A stretch of 64,000 bases of DNA from Pseudomonas sp. BN411 (GTDB lineage Bacteria > Pseudomonadota > Gammaproteobacteria > Pseudomonadales > Pseudomonadaceae), in assembly GCF_029871235.1 (NCBI RefSeq), contig NZ_SSOM01000073.1, positions 124,001 through 188,000 of the forward strand, read 5' to 3'. Made by a program: the position numbers and the translations under genes. Of the stretch, positions 56,277 through 64,000 are shown in pieces. Numbering within the stretch: position 1 is the stretch's first letter; each line of letters opens with the position of its first letter. The notes under the pieces are model-generated. The model made no database searches. It was not told the DNA's origin and worked only from the letters and a program-made list of their open reading frames with translations.

Positions 56277-57671
56277 TCAGCGGGTGGCCAGCAGGTCCTT
56301 GCCACGCTGGACGGCAGCGCGGACCTGGTTCGGAGCGGTGCCACCGATGTGGTCACGGGCGTTGACCGAACCTTCCAGGGTCAGCACGGCGAAGACGTCG
56401 TCGCCGATCTGGTCGCTGAACTGGCGCAGTTCGACGAGGCTCATTTCGGCCAGGTCCTTGCCGGTGTCCACGCCGTACTTCACCGCGTGGCCGACGATCT
56501 CGTGGCAGTCACGGAAGGGCAGGCCCTTGCGCACCAGGTAGTCGGCGAGGTCGGTGGCGGTGGAGAAGCCGCGACGGGCCGCTTCGCGCATGATTTCGCG
56601 CTTGGGCTTGATCGCCGGAACCATGTCGGCGAAGGCGCGCAGGCTGTCGCGCAGGGTATCGGCGGCGTCGAACAGCGGTTCCTTGTCTTCCTGGTTGTCC
56701 TTGTTATAGGCCAGCGGCTGGCCCTTCATCAGGGTCAGCAGGCCGGTGAGGGCGCCGAACACCCGGCCGGACTTGCCGCGTACCAGCTCGGGCACGTCGG
56801 GGTTCTTCTTCTGCGGCATGATCGAGGAGCCGGTGCAGAAGCGGTCGGGCAGGTCGATGAACTGGAACTGGGCGCTGGTCCAGAGCACGAGCTCTTCGGA
56901 GAAGCGCGACAGGTGCATCATCGCCAGGGAGGCGGCGGCGCAGAATTCGATGGCGAAGTCACGGTCGGACACACCGTCCAGGGAGTTGCCGCCAACGGCG
57001 TCGAAGCCGAGCAGCTGGCAGGTGATCTCGCGCTGGATCGGGTAGGTGGTGCCGGCCAGGGCGGCCGAGCCCAGCGGCATGCGGTTGACCCGCTTGCGGC
57101 AGTCCACCAGGCGCTCGTGGTCGCGGCTGAGCATTTCGAACCAGGCCAGCAGGTGGTGGCCGAAGGTCACAGGTTGGGCGGTCTGCAGGTGGGTGAAGCC
57201 GGGCATGATGGTGTCGGCTTCCGCTTCGGCCAGACCCAGCAGGCCCTGCTGCAGGCGGGTGATTTCGCCGAGGATGGTGTCGATTTCGTCGCGCAGCCAC
57301 AGGCGGATGTCGGTGGCGACCTGGTCGTTGCGCGAACGGCCGGTGTGCAGTTTCTTGCCGGTGACGCCGATGCGGTCGGTCAGACGCGCTTCGATGTTCA
57401 TGTGCACGTCTTCCAGGTCCACGCGCCAGTCGAAGCTGCCGGCCTCGATCTCGCCCTGGATCTGCTTCAGGCCGTCGATGATGGCGTCGCGCTCGGCGTC
57501 GCTGAGCACGCCGACCTGTGCCAGCATGGTGGCATGGGCGATCGAGCCCATGATGTCGTGGCGGTACAGGCGCTTGTCGAAGTCTACGGACGCGGTGAAA
57601 CGGGCGACGAAGGCGTCGACGGGCTCGCTGAAGCGGCCACCCCAGGACTGGTTGGTCTTGTCGGTGCTCAT
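56277..57671 (-). CDS. argH: argininosuccinate lyase
   Basis: A 464-residue enzyme splitting argininosuccinate into arginine and fumarate. The superfamily signature [20 protein letters not shown] (catalytic Ser ~280), [14 protein letters not shown] and [19 protein letters not shown] are complete. The start [20 protein letters not shown] is standard; the longer frame runs into the divergent promoter region. It is divergent from algZ. Confidence 0.97.
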   Translation of the reverse strand: MSTDKTNQSWGGRFSEPVDAFVARFTASVDFDKRLYRHDIMGSIAHATMLAQVGVLSDAERDAIIDGLKQIQGEIEAGSFDWRVDLEDVHMNIEARLTDRIGVTGKKLHTGRSRNDQVATDIRLWLRDEIDTILGEITRLQQGLLGLAEAEADTIMPGFTHLQTAQPVTFGHHLLAWFEMLSRDHERLVDCRKRVNRMPLGSAALAGTTYPIQREITCQLLGFDAVGGNSLDGVSDRDFAIEFCAAASLAMMHLSRFSEELVLWTSAQFQFIDLPDRFCTGSSIMPQKKNPDVPELVRGKSGRVFGALTGLLTLMKGQPLAYNKDNQEDKEPLFDAADTLRDSLRAFADMVPAIKPKREIMREAARRGFSTATDLADYLVRKGLPFRDCHEIVGHAVKYGVDTGKDLAEMSLVELRQFSDQIGDDVFAVLTLEGSVNARDHIGGTAPNQVRAAVQRGKDLLATR

Positions 57672-57889
57672 GGGTTCACTCGGTGCGGAAGGTGAAAGAA
57701 AGCCGATGGGCCGGAAAATACCGTCGATAATAACAGTGTTGCCGGAAAAACCGGCGCGGCCTGTCCGGTCGGGGGTTGGGCAGTTTGCCGCTGCCTTCAC
57801 GGAATTTCCGTGGGTTTGATGGTTCAGTACAGGCTTTTGCCCGGCGACCCCGGCTGGTCGCTCGCCGGGCCATTGGGGATATGTCCGGG

Positions 57890-58972
57890 ATGCCAAAGCG
57901 CCTGAAAAAGAAAGCGCGTTCCAAAACCGCCAACGACGATTTCTTCCTGCCGGAGTTGTGCCTGCCCGAGGCTTTGCTCGGACTGGTGCTGCTGGCCGAA
58001 CTGCTGGTGTTGGTGCTGGTGCTGGCCGAGCCCATGCTGCCCAGTTTCAACTGGGTGCGCCTGGCTCTGACCTCCCTTTTCGTGCAGTGGATCGTCCTGC
58101 TCTCGGCGGCGGTGTTGTGCCAGCTCAGACCATTGCTGGCGCGCATGCGGGCGGCCCTGGCAGGAAGCCTGTGCTGCGCCCTGGTGGTGGGCCTGACCCT
58201 GGCCGGCACCGCGGTGGCCGACTACTTCGACCTCGGCGGACCGCTGCCGCGCAATGGCGAGGTCAACCTTTACCTGCGCCATGGACTGATCAGCCTGATC
58301 ATGTCGGCGCTGCTGCTGCGCTACTTCTATCTGCAGAGCCAGTGGCGCAAGCAGCAGCAGGCCGAGCTCAAGGCACGCATCGAATCCCTGCAGGCGCGCA
58401 TCCGCCCGCACTTCCTGTTCAACAGCCTGAACAGCATCGCGAGCCTGGTGGTGATCGATCCAGACAAGGCCGAGCAGGCCGTACTCGACCTCTCCGACAT
58501 ATTCCGTGCCAGCCTGGCCAAGCCCGGCACCCTGGTCGACTGGGGCGAGGAAGTGGAATTGGCGAAACGATATCTCTCGATCGAGCAATATCGTCTCGGA
58601 GACCGGCTACAGTTGGATTGGCAGGTGAATGAAGTACCGGACGATCTACCCATCCCCCAATTGACGCTGCAGCCGTTGCTGGAGAATGCCCTGATCCATG
58701 GCATCCAGCCGCGCATCGAAGGGGGGCTGGTAAAGATCGAAGCGGATTATCGCGATGGCATGTTCCGCCTCTGCGTGAGCAACCCTTACGAAGAGGTCCA
58801 GGGGCAGTCGCCATCGCGTGGAACCCAGCAGGCTCTACGCAATATCGACGCGCGCCTGACGGCACTTTTCGGGCCGCGGGCAAGTCTCAGCGTGGAGCGC
58901 CGTGACGGCCGCCACTTCACCTGTCTACGCTATCCTTGTGCGAGACTCACGCAGGAAGCCCGTGCGATATGA
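57890..58972 (+). CDS. algZ: LytS-type sensor kinase AlgZ (FimS)
   Basis: About 360 residues. Four hydrophobic helices (roughly residues 30-145) precede a His_kinase/HATPase module of the LytS type. The conserved histidine is in [20 protein letters not shown] (~174), and the N-box region reads [15 protein letters not shown]. With AlgR it controls twitching motility, biofilm and alginate genes. ATG 57890 is preferred because GGGGA lies 10 bp upstream; ATG 57881 is only 1 bp from it and would add three residues. Its stop overlaps the algR start. Confidence 0.93.
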   Translation: MPKRLKKKARSKTANDDFFLPELCLPEALLGLVLLAELLVLVLVLAEPMLPSFNWVRLALTSLFVQWIVLLSAAVLCQLRPLLARMRAALAGSLCCALVVGLTLAGTAVADYFDLGGPLPRNGEVNLYLRHGLISLIMSALLLRYFYLQSQWRKQQQAELKARIESLQARIRPHFLFNSLNSIASLVVIDPDKAEQAVLDLSDIFRASLAKPGTLVDWGEEVELAKRYLSIEQYRLGDRLQLDWQVNEVPDDLPIPQLTLQPLLENALIHGIQPRIEGGLVKIEADYRDGMFRLCVSNPYEEVQGQSPSRGTQQALRNIDARLTALFGPRASLSVERRDGRHFTCLRYPCARLTQEARAI

Positions 58973-59715
58973 ATGTCCTGATCGTCGACGATGAACCCCT
59001 AGCCCGCGAGCGCCTCAGCCGACTGGTCGGCGACCTCGAGGGGTACCGAGTACTGGAGCCTGCCGCCAGCAATGGCGAGGAGGCGCTCACCTTGATCGAC
59101 AGCCTCAAGCCGGATGTCGTTCTGCTCGACATTCGAATGCCAGGCCTGGACGGGTTGCAGGTGGCCGCCAAGCTCTGTGAACGCGAAGCGCCGCCGGCGG
59201 TGATCTTCTGCACGGCACACGACGAATTCGCCCTGGAGGCCTTTCAGGTCAGTGCCGTGGGCTACCTGGTCAAACCCGTGCGCTCCGAGTCCCTGGCCGA
59301 GGCGCTGAAGAAGGCCGAGCGACCCAACCGTGTGCAACTCGCTGCGCTGACCCGCCCTGCTGCGGTCAGCGGGAGCGGTCCCCGAAGTCACATCAGCGCC
59401 CGGACCCGGAAAGGCATCGAGCTGATCCCCCTGGATCAGGTGATCTTCTTCATCGCCGACCACAAGTACGTGACCCTGCGTCATGAACATGGCGAGGTGC
59501 TGCTGGATGAGCCCCTCAAGGCGCTGGAAGACGAGTTCGGCGACCGTTTCGTGCGCATCCACCGCAACGCCCTGGTGGCCCGCGAGCGAATCGAGCGGCT
59601 GCAGCGCACTCCGTTGGGCCACTTCCAGCTCTACCTCAAGGGTATGAACGGGGAGGCCCTGACCGTCAGCCGCCGCCATGTGGCCGGTGTGCGGAAACTG
59701 ATGAACAACCTGTAG
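58969..59715 (+). CDS. algR: LytTR response regulator AlgR
   Basis: A 248-residue regulator. The receiver domain has the acidic pair VDDEPLARER and phosphoacceptor Asp54 (VVLLDIRMPGLDG). The C-terminal LytTR DNA-binding domain has VIFFIADHKYVTLRHEHGEV and FVRIHRNALVARERIERL. It activates alginate (algD, algC) and type IV pilus genes in Pseudomonas. The ATG overlaps the algZ stop by 4 bp (ATGA). algC, a known AlgR target in P. aeruginosa, lies in this window about 45 kb away. Confidence 0.96.
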   Translation: MNVLIVDDEPLARERLSRLVGDLEGYRVLEPAASNGEEALTLIDSLKPDVVLLDIRMPGLDGLQVAAKLCEREAPPAVIFCTAHDEFALEAFQVSAVGYLVKPVRSESLAEALKKAERPNRVQLAALTRPAAVSGSGPRSHISARTRKGIELIPLDQVIFFIADHKYVTLRHEHGEVLLDEPLKALEDEFGDRFVRIHRNALVARERIERLQRTPLGHFQLYLKGMNGEALTVSRRHVAGVRKLMNNL

Positions 59716-59813
59716 CGGGCCGTCAGTCGGCTCGTTCCGTTTCGGCTGCGTTTCTTCGACAAACCGTGTCGCTGCGCGACATCCCCCCGCGCCCTGGCAA
59801 TGCGCGGGCCTGT

Positions 59814-59819
59814 TATGAT
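59814..59819 (+). promoter_or_regulatory. possible -10 box for hemC
   Basis: TATGAT 29 bp before the chosen hemC ATG, without a good -35. It lies in the 133-bp algR-hemC gap. Confidence 0.35.
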
Positions 59820-59848
59820 TCCGGGCATTACCGTTTCCGGAAATGATC

Positions 59849-60787
59849 ATGTCCCGCGAGATCCGCATCGCCACCCGCAAGAGTGCCCTGGCCCTGTGGC
59901 AGGCCGAATTCGTCAAAGCCCGTCTTGAAGAAGCGCACCCTGGCATCAGGGTCAGCCTGGTGCCCATGGTGAGCAAGGGCGACAAGCTGCTCGACGCGCC
60001 GCTGGCGAAGATCGGCGGCAAGGGCCTGTTCGTGAAGGAGCTGGAAACCGCCCTGCTGGAGAACGAGGCCGACATCGCCGTGCACTCCATGAAGGACGTG
60101 CCCATGGACTTCCCCGAAGGTCTCGGCCTGTATTGCATCTGCGAGCGTGAAGACCCGCGCGACGCCTTCGTCTCCAATCGCTTCGACAGCCTCGACGCCC
60201 TGCCGGCCGGCAGCGTGGTCGGCACCTCCAGCCTGCGTCGCCAGGCCCAGCTCCTGGCCCGTCGGCCGGACCTGAAGATCCAGTTCCTGCGTGGCAACGT
60301 GAATACCCGTCTGGCCAAGCTGGATGCCGGTGAGTACGACGCCATCATCCTCGCCGCCGCCGGCCTGATCCGCCTGGGTTTCGAGGACCGCATCCGTTCC
60401 TCCATCAGCGTCGAGGACAGCCTGCCGGCCGGTGGCCAGGGTGCCGTGGGCATCGAGTGCCGCACCGCGGACAGCGAAATCCATGCCCTGCTGGCGCCCC
60501 TGCATCACCAGGCGACTGCCCTGCGCGTCACCGCCGAGCGCGCCCTGAACAAGCACCTGAATGGTGGTTGCCAGGTGCCCATCGCCTGCTACGCGATCCT
60601 CGAAGGCGACCAGCTCTGGCTGCGCGGCCTGGTCGGTGAGCCCAACGGCGGCAAGCTGCTGCGTGCCGAAGCCCGTGCCGCCTCCGCCGATGCCGAAGCG
60701 CTGGGCGTGAAGGTCGCCGATGAGCTGCTGGAACAGGGCGCCGGTGACATCCTCAAGGCCGTCTACGGCGAGGCCGGTCACCCGTGA
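59849..60787 (+). CDS. hemC: hydroxymethylbilane synthase (porphobilinogen deaminase)
   Basis: A 312-residue enzyme joining four porphobilinogens. The dipyrromethane cofactor Cys is in [13 protein letters not shown] (~241). Substrate-binding regions [22 protein letters not shown] and [10 protein letters not shown] are intact. The ATG at 59849 ([12 protein letters not shown]) is preferred over 59843 by spacing from GGAAA and by similarity. Its stop overlaps the hemD GTG start. Confidence 0.97.
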   Translation: MSREIRIATRKSALALWQAEFVKARLEEAHPGIRVSLVPMVSKGDKLLDAPLAKIGGKGLFVKELETALLENEADIAVHSMKDVPMDFPEGLGLYCICEREDPRDAFVSNRFDSLDALPAGSVVGTSSLRRQAQLLARRPDLKIQFLRGNVNTRLAKLDAGEYDAIILAAAGLIRLGFEDRIRSSISVEDSLPAGGQGAVGIECRTADSEIHALLAPLHHQATALRVTAERALNKHLNGGCQVPIACYAILEGDQLWLRGLVGEPNGGKLLRAEARAASADAEALGVKVADELLEQGAGDILKAVYGEAGHP

Positions 60788-61554
60788 CGGGTTGGCGGTT
60801 GCTGCTGACGCGTCCCGCCGAGGAGTGCGAGGCCCTGGCCGCGACCCTGGCCGAGCAGCAGGTGTTCAGCAGCAGCCTGCCGTTGCTGGCCATCGAACCC
60901 ATCGAGGAAACGCCCGAGCAGCGTGGCGTCATCCTTGAACTCGATCGCTACTGCGCGGTGGTGGTGGTCAGCAAGCCGGCGGCGCGTCTCGGCCTCGAGC
61001 TGCTTGATCGCTACTGGCCGCAACCGCCTGCCGATCAGCGCTGGTTCAGCGTTGGCGCGGCCACCGGTGCCCTGCTCGAAGCGTACGGCCTGCCGACGGC
61101 CTGGCCAGCGGACGGTGACGATAGCGAGGCCTTGCTGACGCTGCCGCAACTGGCCGAAGCGCTTTCCATACCCGACCCCAGGCTGCTGATCATGCGTGGC
61201 GAAGGTGGCCGAGAATTCCTCGCCGAGCGCTTGCGCGGCCAAGGCGTCGCGGTCGACTATCTGGAACTCTATCGGCGCTGCCTGCCGGACTACCCGGCCG
61301 GCACCCTGGCGCGCCGCGTTGAGTCGGAACGCCTGAATGGTCTGGTGGTCAGCAGTGGTCAGGGCCTGGAGAACCTCCAGCGCCTGGCGGGCGACGCCTG
61401 GTCCGAGTTGGCCCGCCTGACCCTGTTCGTACCCAGCCCGCGTGTGGCCGAGCAGGCCGCAGAGGCGGGCGTGAAGAATGTTGTGGATTGTCGTGGCGCC
61501 AGTGCCGCGGCCTTGCTGGCGGCGCTCAGGCAGTATCCGGCGCCGGCCCACTGA
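60784..61554 (+). CDS. hemD: uroporphyrinogen-III synthase
   Basis: A 256-residue cyclase closing the tetrapyrrole ring. The sequence is weakly conserved as usual, but [20 protein letters not shown], the pairs of alpha/beta units and the C-terminal [20 protein letters not shown] fit. It begins with GTG overlapping the hemC stop (GTGA), so the two are translated together. Confidence 0.94.
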   Translation: MTGWRLLLTRPAEECEALAATLAEQQVFSSSLPLLAIEPIEETPEQRGVILELDRYCAVVVVSKPAARLGLELLDRYWPQPPADQRWFSVGAATGALLEAYGLPTAWPADGDDSEALLTLPQLAEALSIPDPRLLIMRGEGGREFLAERLRGQGVAVDYLELYRRCLPDYPAGTLARRVESERLNGLVVSSGQGLENLQRLAGDAWSELARLTLFVPSPRVAEQAAEAGVKNVVDCRGASAAALLAALRQYPAPAH

Positions 61555-61570
61555 TGCGAAGGATGGATAC

Positions 61571-62704
61571 GTGAGCGAAGCAGAAGCCCCGAACCAAGAG
61601 CAACACACCGTAGCCGCCGAACCCGTAACCCCTGCCAGCGCCACGCCTGCTCCTCGGGGCAATGGCCTGGCGCTGTTCGCCCTGCTGCTGGGTGCCGCCG
61701 GCATCGCCGTGGGCAGCTGGGGTCTCTGGCAGGTGCGAACCCTGGATAGCCGCGACCAGCAACAACTGAGCATGGTCGAGGATGCCCGTGGCCAGACCCG
61801 CGCCCTGGCCCAGCGCGAACAGCAACTCACCCAACGCCTGGAAGAACTGCCCAGCGCTGCCGAGCTGGACGAGCGTCGCCGTCTGCTGGTGGACCTGCAG
61901 GGCGATCAGCAACAGCTGCGCCAGCGTTTGGAAACCATCCTGGGCGCCAGCCGCAAGGACTGGCGCCTGGCCGAGGCGGAGCACCTGCTGCGCCTGGCCA
62001 GCCTGCGGCTCTCCGCGCTGCAGGATATCCACAGTGCGAGCGCCCTGGTGCAGGCCGCCGATGACATCCTTCGCGAGCAGGACGATCCCGGCGCCTATGC
62101 CGCTCGCGAGCAGCTGGCGAAGAGCCTTGCCGCCCTGCGCAGCACCGAGCAGCCGGATCGTACCGGCCTGTTCCTCCAGCTCGGCGCGCTGCGTGAGCAG
62201 GCGGCCCAGCTCAACCCGCTGGTGCCGTCCTTCGAGGACAAAGGCGGTGTGCTGATGGACATGGCCGCCGAAGGCGACGGTGGCAGCGCCTGGGCCGAGT
62301 GGCTGGAGAAATTCTCGCACTACTTCCGCATCCAACTGGACGCCAGCCAGGACATCAAGCCGCTGTTGGCCGGGCAGAGCCTGTCCCAGGTCCGCCTCGC
62401 CCTGTCGCTGGCCCTGGAGCAGGCGCAATGGGGTGCGCTGCACGGGCAGACCCAGGTCTATCAGCAGTCCCTGCGTCAGGCCCGTGAGGTACTGAGCGGC
62501 CACTTCAACGAAGAGAATCCGGATAGCCGCGCGCTGCTCGCCCGCCTCGACGAACTTGCCGGTCAGCCGGTGGAGGTCCAGGCGCCTGATCTCGCACCGG
62601 CACTGAGCGCCCTGCAGGCCTACCTGCAGCGCACTCCGGGTGCGACTGCTGAGGAATCCGAGGCGCCGGCCGCCGCCGAGCCGGCCAAGGAGGCCGGCCA
62701 ATGA
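61571..62704 (+). CDS. hemX: HemX-like membrane protein (uroporphyrinogen-III C-methyltransferase-like family)
   Basis: A 377-residue inner-membrane protein with a Pro/Ala-rich cytosolic N-terminus, one membrane helix (GLALFALLLGAAGIAVGSWG, ~35-55) and a long coiled-coil periplasmic part (REQQLTQRLEELPSAAELDE onward). Despite the family name it lacks the methyltransferase fold. Its role beside hemD and hemY is unclear, possibly as a scaffold. GTG at 61571 is the likely start, with a GAAGGA site upstream. Confidence 0.88.
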   Translation: MSEAEAPNQEQHTVAAEPVTPASATPAPRGNGLALFALLLGAAGIAVGSWGLWQVRTLDSRDQQQLSMVEDARGQTRALAQREQQLTQRLEELPSAAELDERRRLLVDLQGDQQQLRQRLETILGASRKDWRLAEAEHLLRLASLRLSALQDIHSASALVQAADDILREQDDPGAYAAREQLAKSLAALRSTEQPDRTGLFLQLGALREQAAQLNPLVPSFEDKGGVLMDMAAEGDGGSAWAEWLEKFSHYFRIQLDASQDIKPLLAGQSLSQVRLALSLALEQAQWGALHGQTQVYQQSLRQAREVLSGHFNEENPDSRALLARLDELAGQPVEVQAPDLAPALSALQAYLQRTPGATAEESEAPAAAEPAKEAGQ

Positions 62705-63951
62705 AACGCCTGCTCAAGGTCCTGCTGATCCTCGCGGTAATCGGTGCCGCTGCCACCCTCATCGGCATGGCCGTCGCCCAGCACAAGGGCTACGTGCTCG
62801 TGGCCTACAAGGGTTTCCGTTACGAGTCCACCCTCTGGGCGACCCTGGCGCTGCTGGCGGCCCTCTGGCTGCTGTTCATCGTCCTGCGCTACCTGCTGCG
62901 GCTGGTGGCGGTGTCCGGCGGCGTGGTCAATCCCTGGTCGCGGCGCAATGCCCGGCGTCGCGCGCGGCTGGCCTCCGAACAGGGGCTGCTGGATCTCGCC
63001 GAAGGCCGCTGGGCTCGCGCGCTGCGCCACCTCAAACGCGCTGCCGAGGGTGATCCGCAGCCACTGATCTATTACCTGGGTGCGGCCCGTGCTGCGCAGA
63101 AGATCGGCCAGATCGAAGAGGCCGAGCAACTGTTGGAACGTGCGCTGGAGCGTCAGCCCCAGGCCGAGCTGGCTATCGCCCTGGCCCATGCCGAGTTGCA
63201 ACTGGACCGTGGCGATTCGGTAGCCGCGCTGGAAACCCTCAAGGCCGTGCACGAGCGTCATCCGCGTCACCATCAGGTGCTGCGTCAATTGCTCCATGTG
63301 CATGAGGTGCGGGGTGACTGGGCAGCTCTGGTTGGCCTGCTGCCGACCTTGCGCAAGGAGAAGGCCCTGCTGGAGGGCCAACTGGCCGAGCTCGAGTTGC
63401 GTGTCTGGAGCGCCCGCTTGCATCAGGCCGGCGAAGAAGGGCTGAACGAAGGCGAAACCGCCCTGCAGCCCCTGACTCGCGCCTGGCAGCAGTTGTCGTC
63501 AGCCCAGCGCAATGAGCCTCGCCTGGTGCTGGCTTTTGCCGAACAACTGCGCCGTCTGGGTGCCGAGGAAGAAGCCGAGGAGTCCGTACGTGGCGCCATC
63601 AAGCGCGGCTACGATGAAGCCCTGGTGCGTTTCTACGGCCTGCTGCGTGGTCGCGACCCGGCCCGTCAGCTGCAGACGGCCGAGGGCTGGTTGAAGGAGC
63701 ATGCCGGTGACAGTGCGCTGTTGCTCACCCTTGGCCGCCTGTGCCTGCGCAATCGCCTCTGGGGCAAGGCGCGGGAGTACTTCGAGAGCAGCCTGAGCTT
63801 CCGGCGTGACCCTGAAACCTGTGCCGAACTCGCCCGTCTGCTGGCGCAGATGGGGGAAGTGGAGCGCAGCAACCAGTTGTTCCAGGAAGGCCTCGGTTTG
63901 CTCGACCAGCGTCTGCCGGCCTTGCCCTTGCCGGCAGAGAAAATCGCCTGA
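62701..63951 (+). CDS. hemY: HemY TPR membrane protein
   Basis: A 416-residue protein. Two N-terminal helices (LKVLLILAVIGAAATLIGMA and LWATLALLAALWLLFIVLRY) anchor it; the rest is tetratricopeptide-like (LLDLAEGRWARALRHLKRAA, AEQLLERALERQPQAELAIA). This is the proteobacterial HemY (HemY_N) of the hemCDXY order, unrelated to protoporphyrinogen oxidase. Its ATG overlaps the hemX stop (ATGA). Confidence 0.92.
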   Translation: MKRLLKVLLILAVIGAAATLIGMAVAQHKGYVLVAYKGFRYESTLWATLALLAALWLLFIVLRYLLRLVAVSGGVVNPWSRRNARRRARLASEQGLLDLAEGRWARALRHLKRAAEGDPQPLIYYLGAARAAQKIGQIEEAEQLLERALERQPQAELAIALAHAELQLDRGDSVAALETLKAVHERHPRHHQVLRQLLHVHEVRGDWAALVGLLPTLRKEKALLEGQLAELELRVWSARLHQAGEEGLNEGETALQPLTRAWQQLSSAQRNEPRLVLAFAEQLRRLGAEEEAEESVRGAIKRGYDEALVRFYGLLRGRDPARQLQTAEGWLKEHAGDSALLLTLGRLCLRNRLWGKAREYFESSLSFRRDPETCAELARLLAQMGEVERSNQLFQEGLGLLDQRLPALPLPAEKIA

Positions 63952-63956
63952 TGCAG

Positions 63957-63984
63957 AAAGGCCCGGGAAGTCCCGGGCCTTTTT
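63957..63984 (+). terminator. intrinsic terminator of hemCDXY
   Basis: AAAGGCCCGGG-AAGT-CCCGGGCCTTT followed by more T, 5 bp after the hemY stop. Confidence 0.92.
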
Positions 63985-64000
63985 CGTTGCGCCACTGCGG

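Overview
The window is 64 kb of high-GC chromosomal DNA from a gammaproteobacterium, almost certainly a Pseudomonas of the P. aeruginosa group. The evidence is gene content and order known from Pseudomonas chromosomes: rph next to crc-pyrE, coaBC-dut-algC-argB, rpmBG, the kauB/pauB/dadRAX/pauR polyamine and alanine block, glnK-amtB, sutA, lysA-dapF-xerC, cyaY, cyaA-argH and algZR-hemCDXY. I see no prophage, insertion sequence, CRISPR array, tRNA or rRNA. It reads as core genome with a few inserted or lineage-variable genes, such as an AraC regulator between lptM and cyaY.

Layout. 1-2.2 kb: a truncated AraC regulator, a LysE exporter and a lipoprotein. 2.2-6.8 kb (minus): yicC-gmk, then rpoZ-spoT-ridA, joining GTP supply to (p)ppGpp metabolism. 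6.9-10.7 kb: rph, crc, pyrE and small genes. 10.7-15.9 kb (minus): the coaBC-dut-algC-argB operon, ended by a strong terminator. 16-19.1 kb: radC, a peptide-binding protein and rpmBG with a clear sigma70 promoter. 19.3-29.7 kb: amine and alanine catabolism (cupin, aminotransferase, kauB, MFS, amine oxidase, dadR, dadA, ridA, dadX, pauR). 29.8-42.4 kb: cytochrome c5, xpt, rep, an EAL phosphodiesterase, MATE, LysR, an Lgt-like/thioredoxin protein, BetT, comM and ubiK. 42.4-45.5 kb: the nitrogen-regulated glnK-amtB unit, yjbQ and sutA. 45.5-50.2 kb (minus): lptM-lysA-dapF-DUF484-xerC-HAD, tightly packed. 50.3-57.7 kb: AraC, cyaY plus an overlapping DUF1289 gene, rnk, cyaA and argH. 57.9-64 kb: algZ-algR, then hemC-hemD-hemX-hemY, which end at a terminator inside the window.

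The most notable non-coding structure is three families of palindromic repeats (REP/REPIN-like). All copies found lie in gaps between convergent genes, some touching stop codons. Families A and B occur side by side at two distant loci. The clearest regulatory reading is upstream of glnK: two NtrC-type palindromes 33 bp apart, then a sigma54 promoter. Other points of interest are a possible internal start giving a soluble AlgC, a 14-bp stem just before cyaA, a two-hairpin leader before rpmB, and an intrinsic terminator inside the dad cluster. I found no convincing undescribed defence or mobile system.
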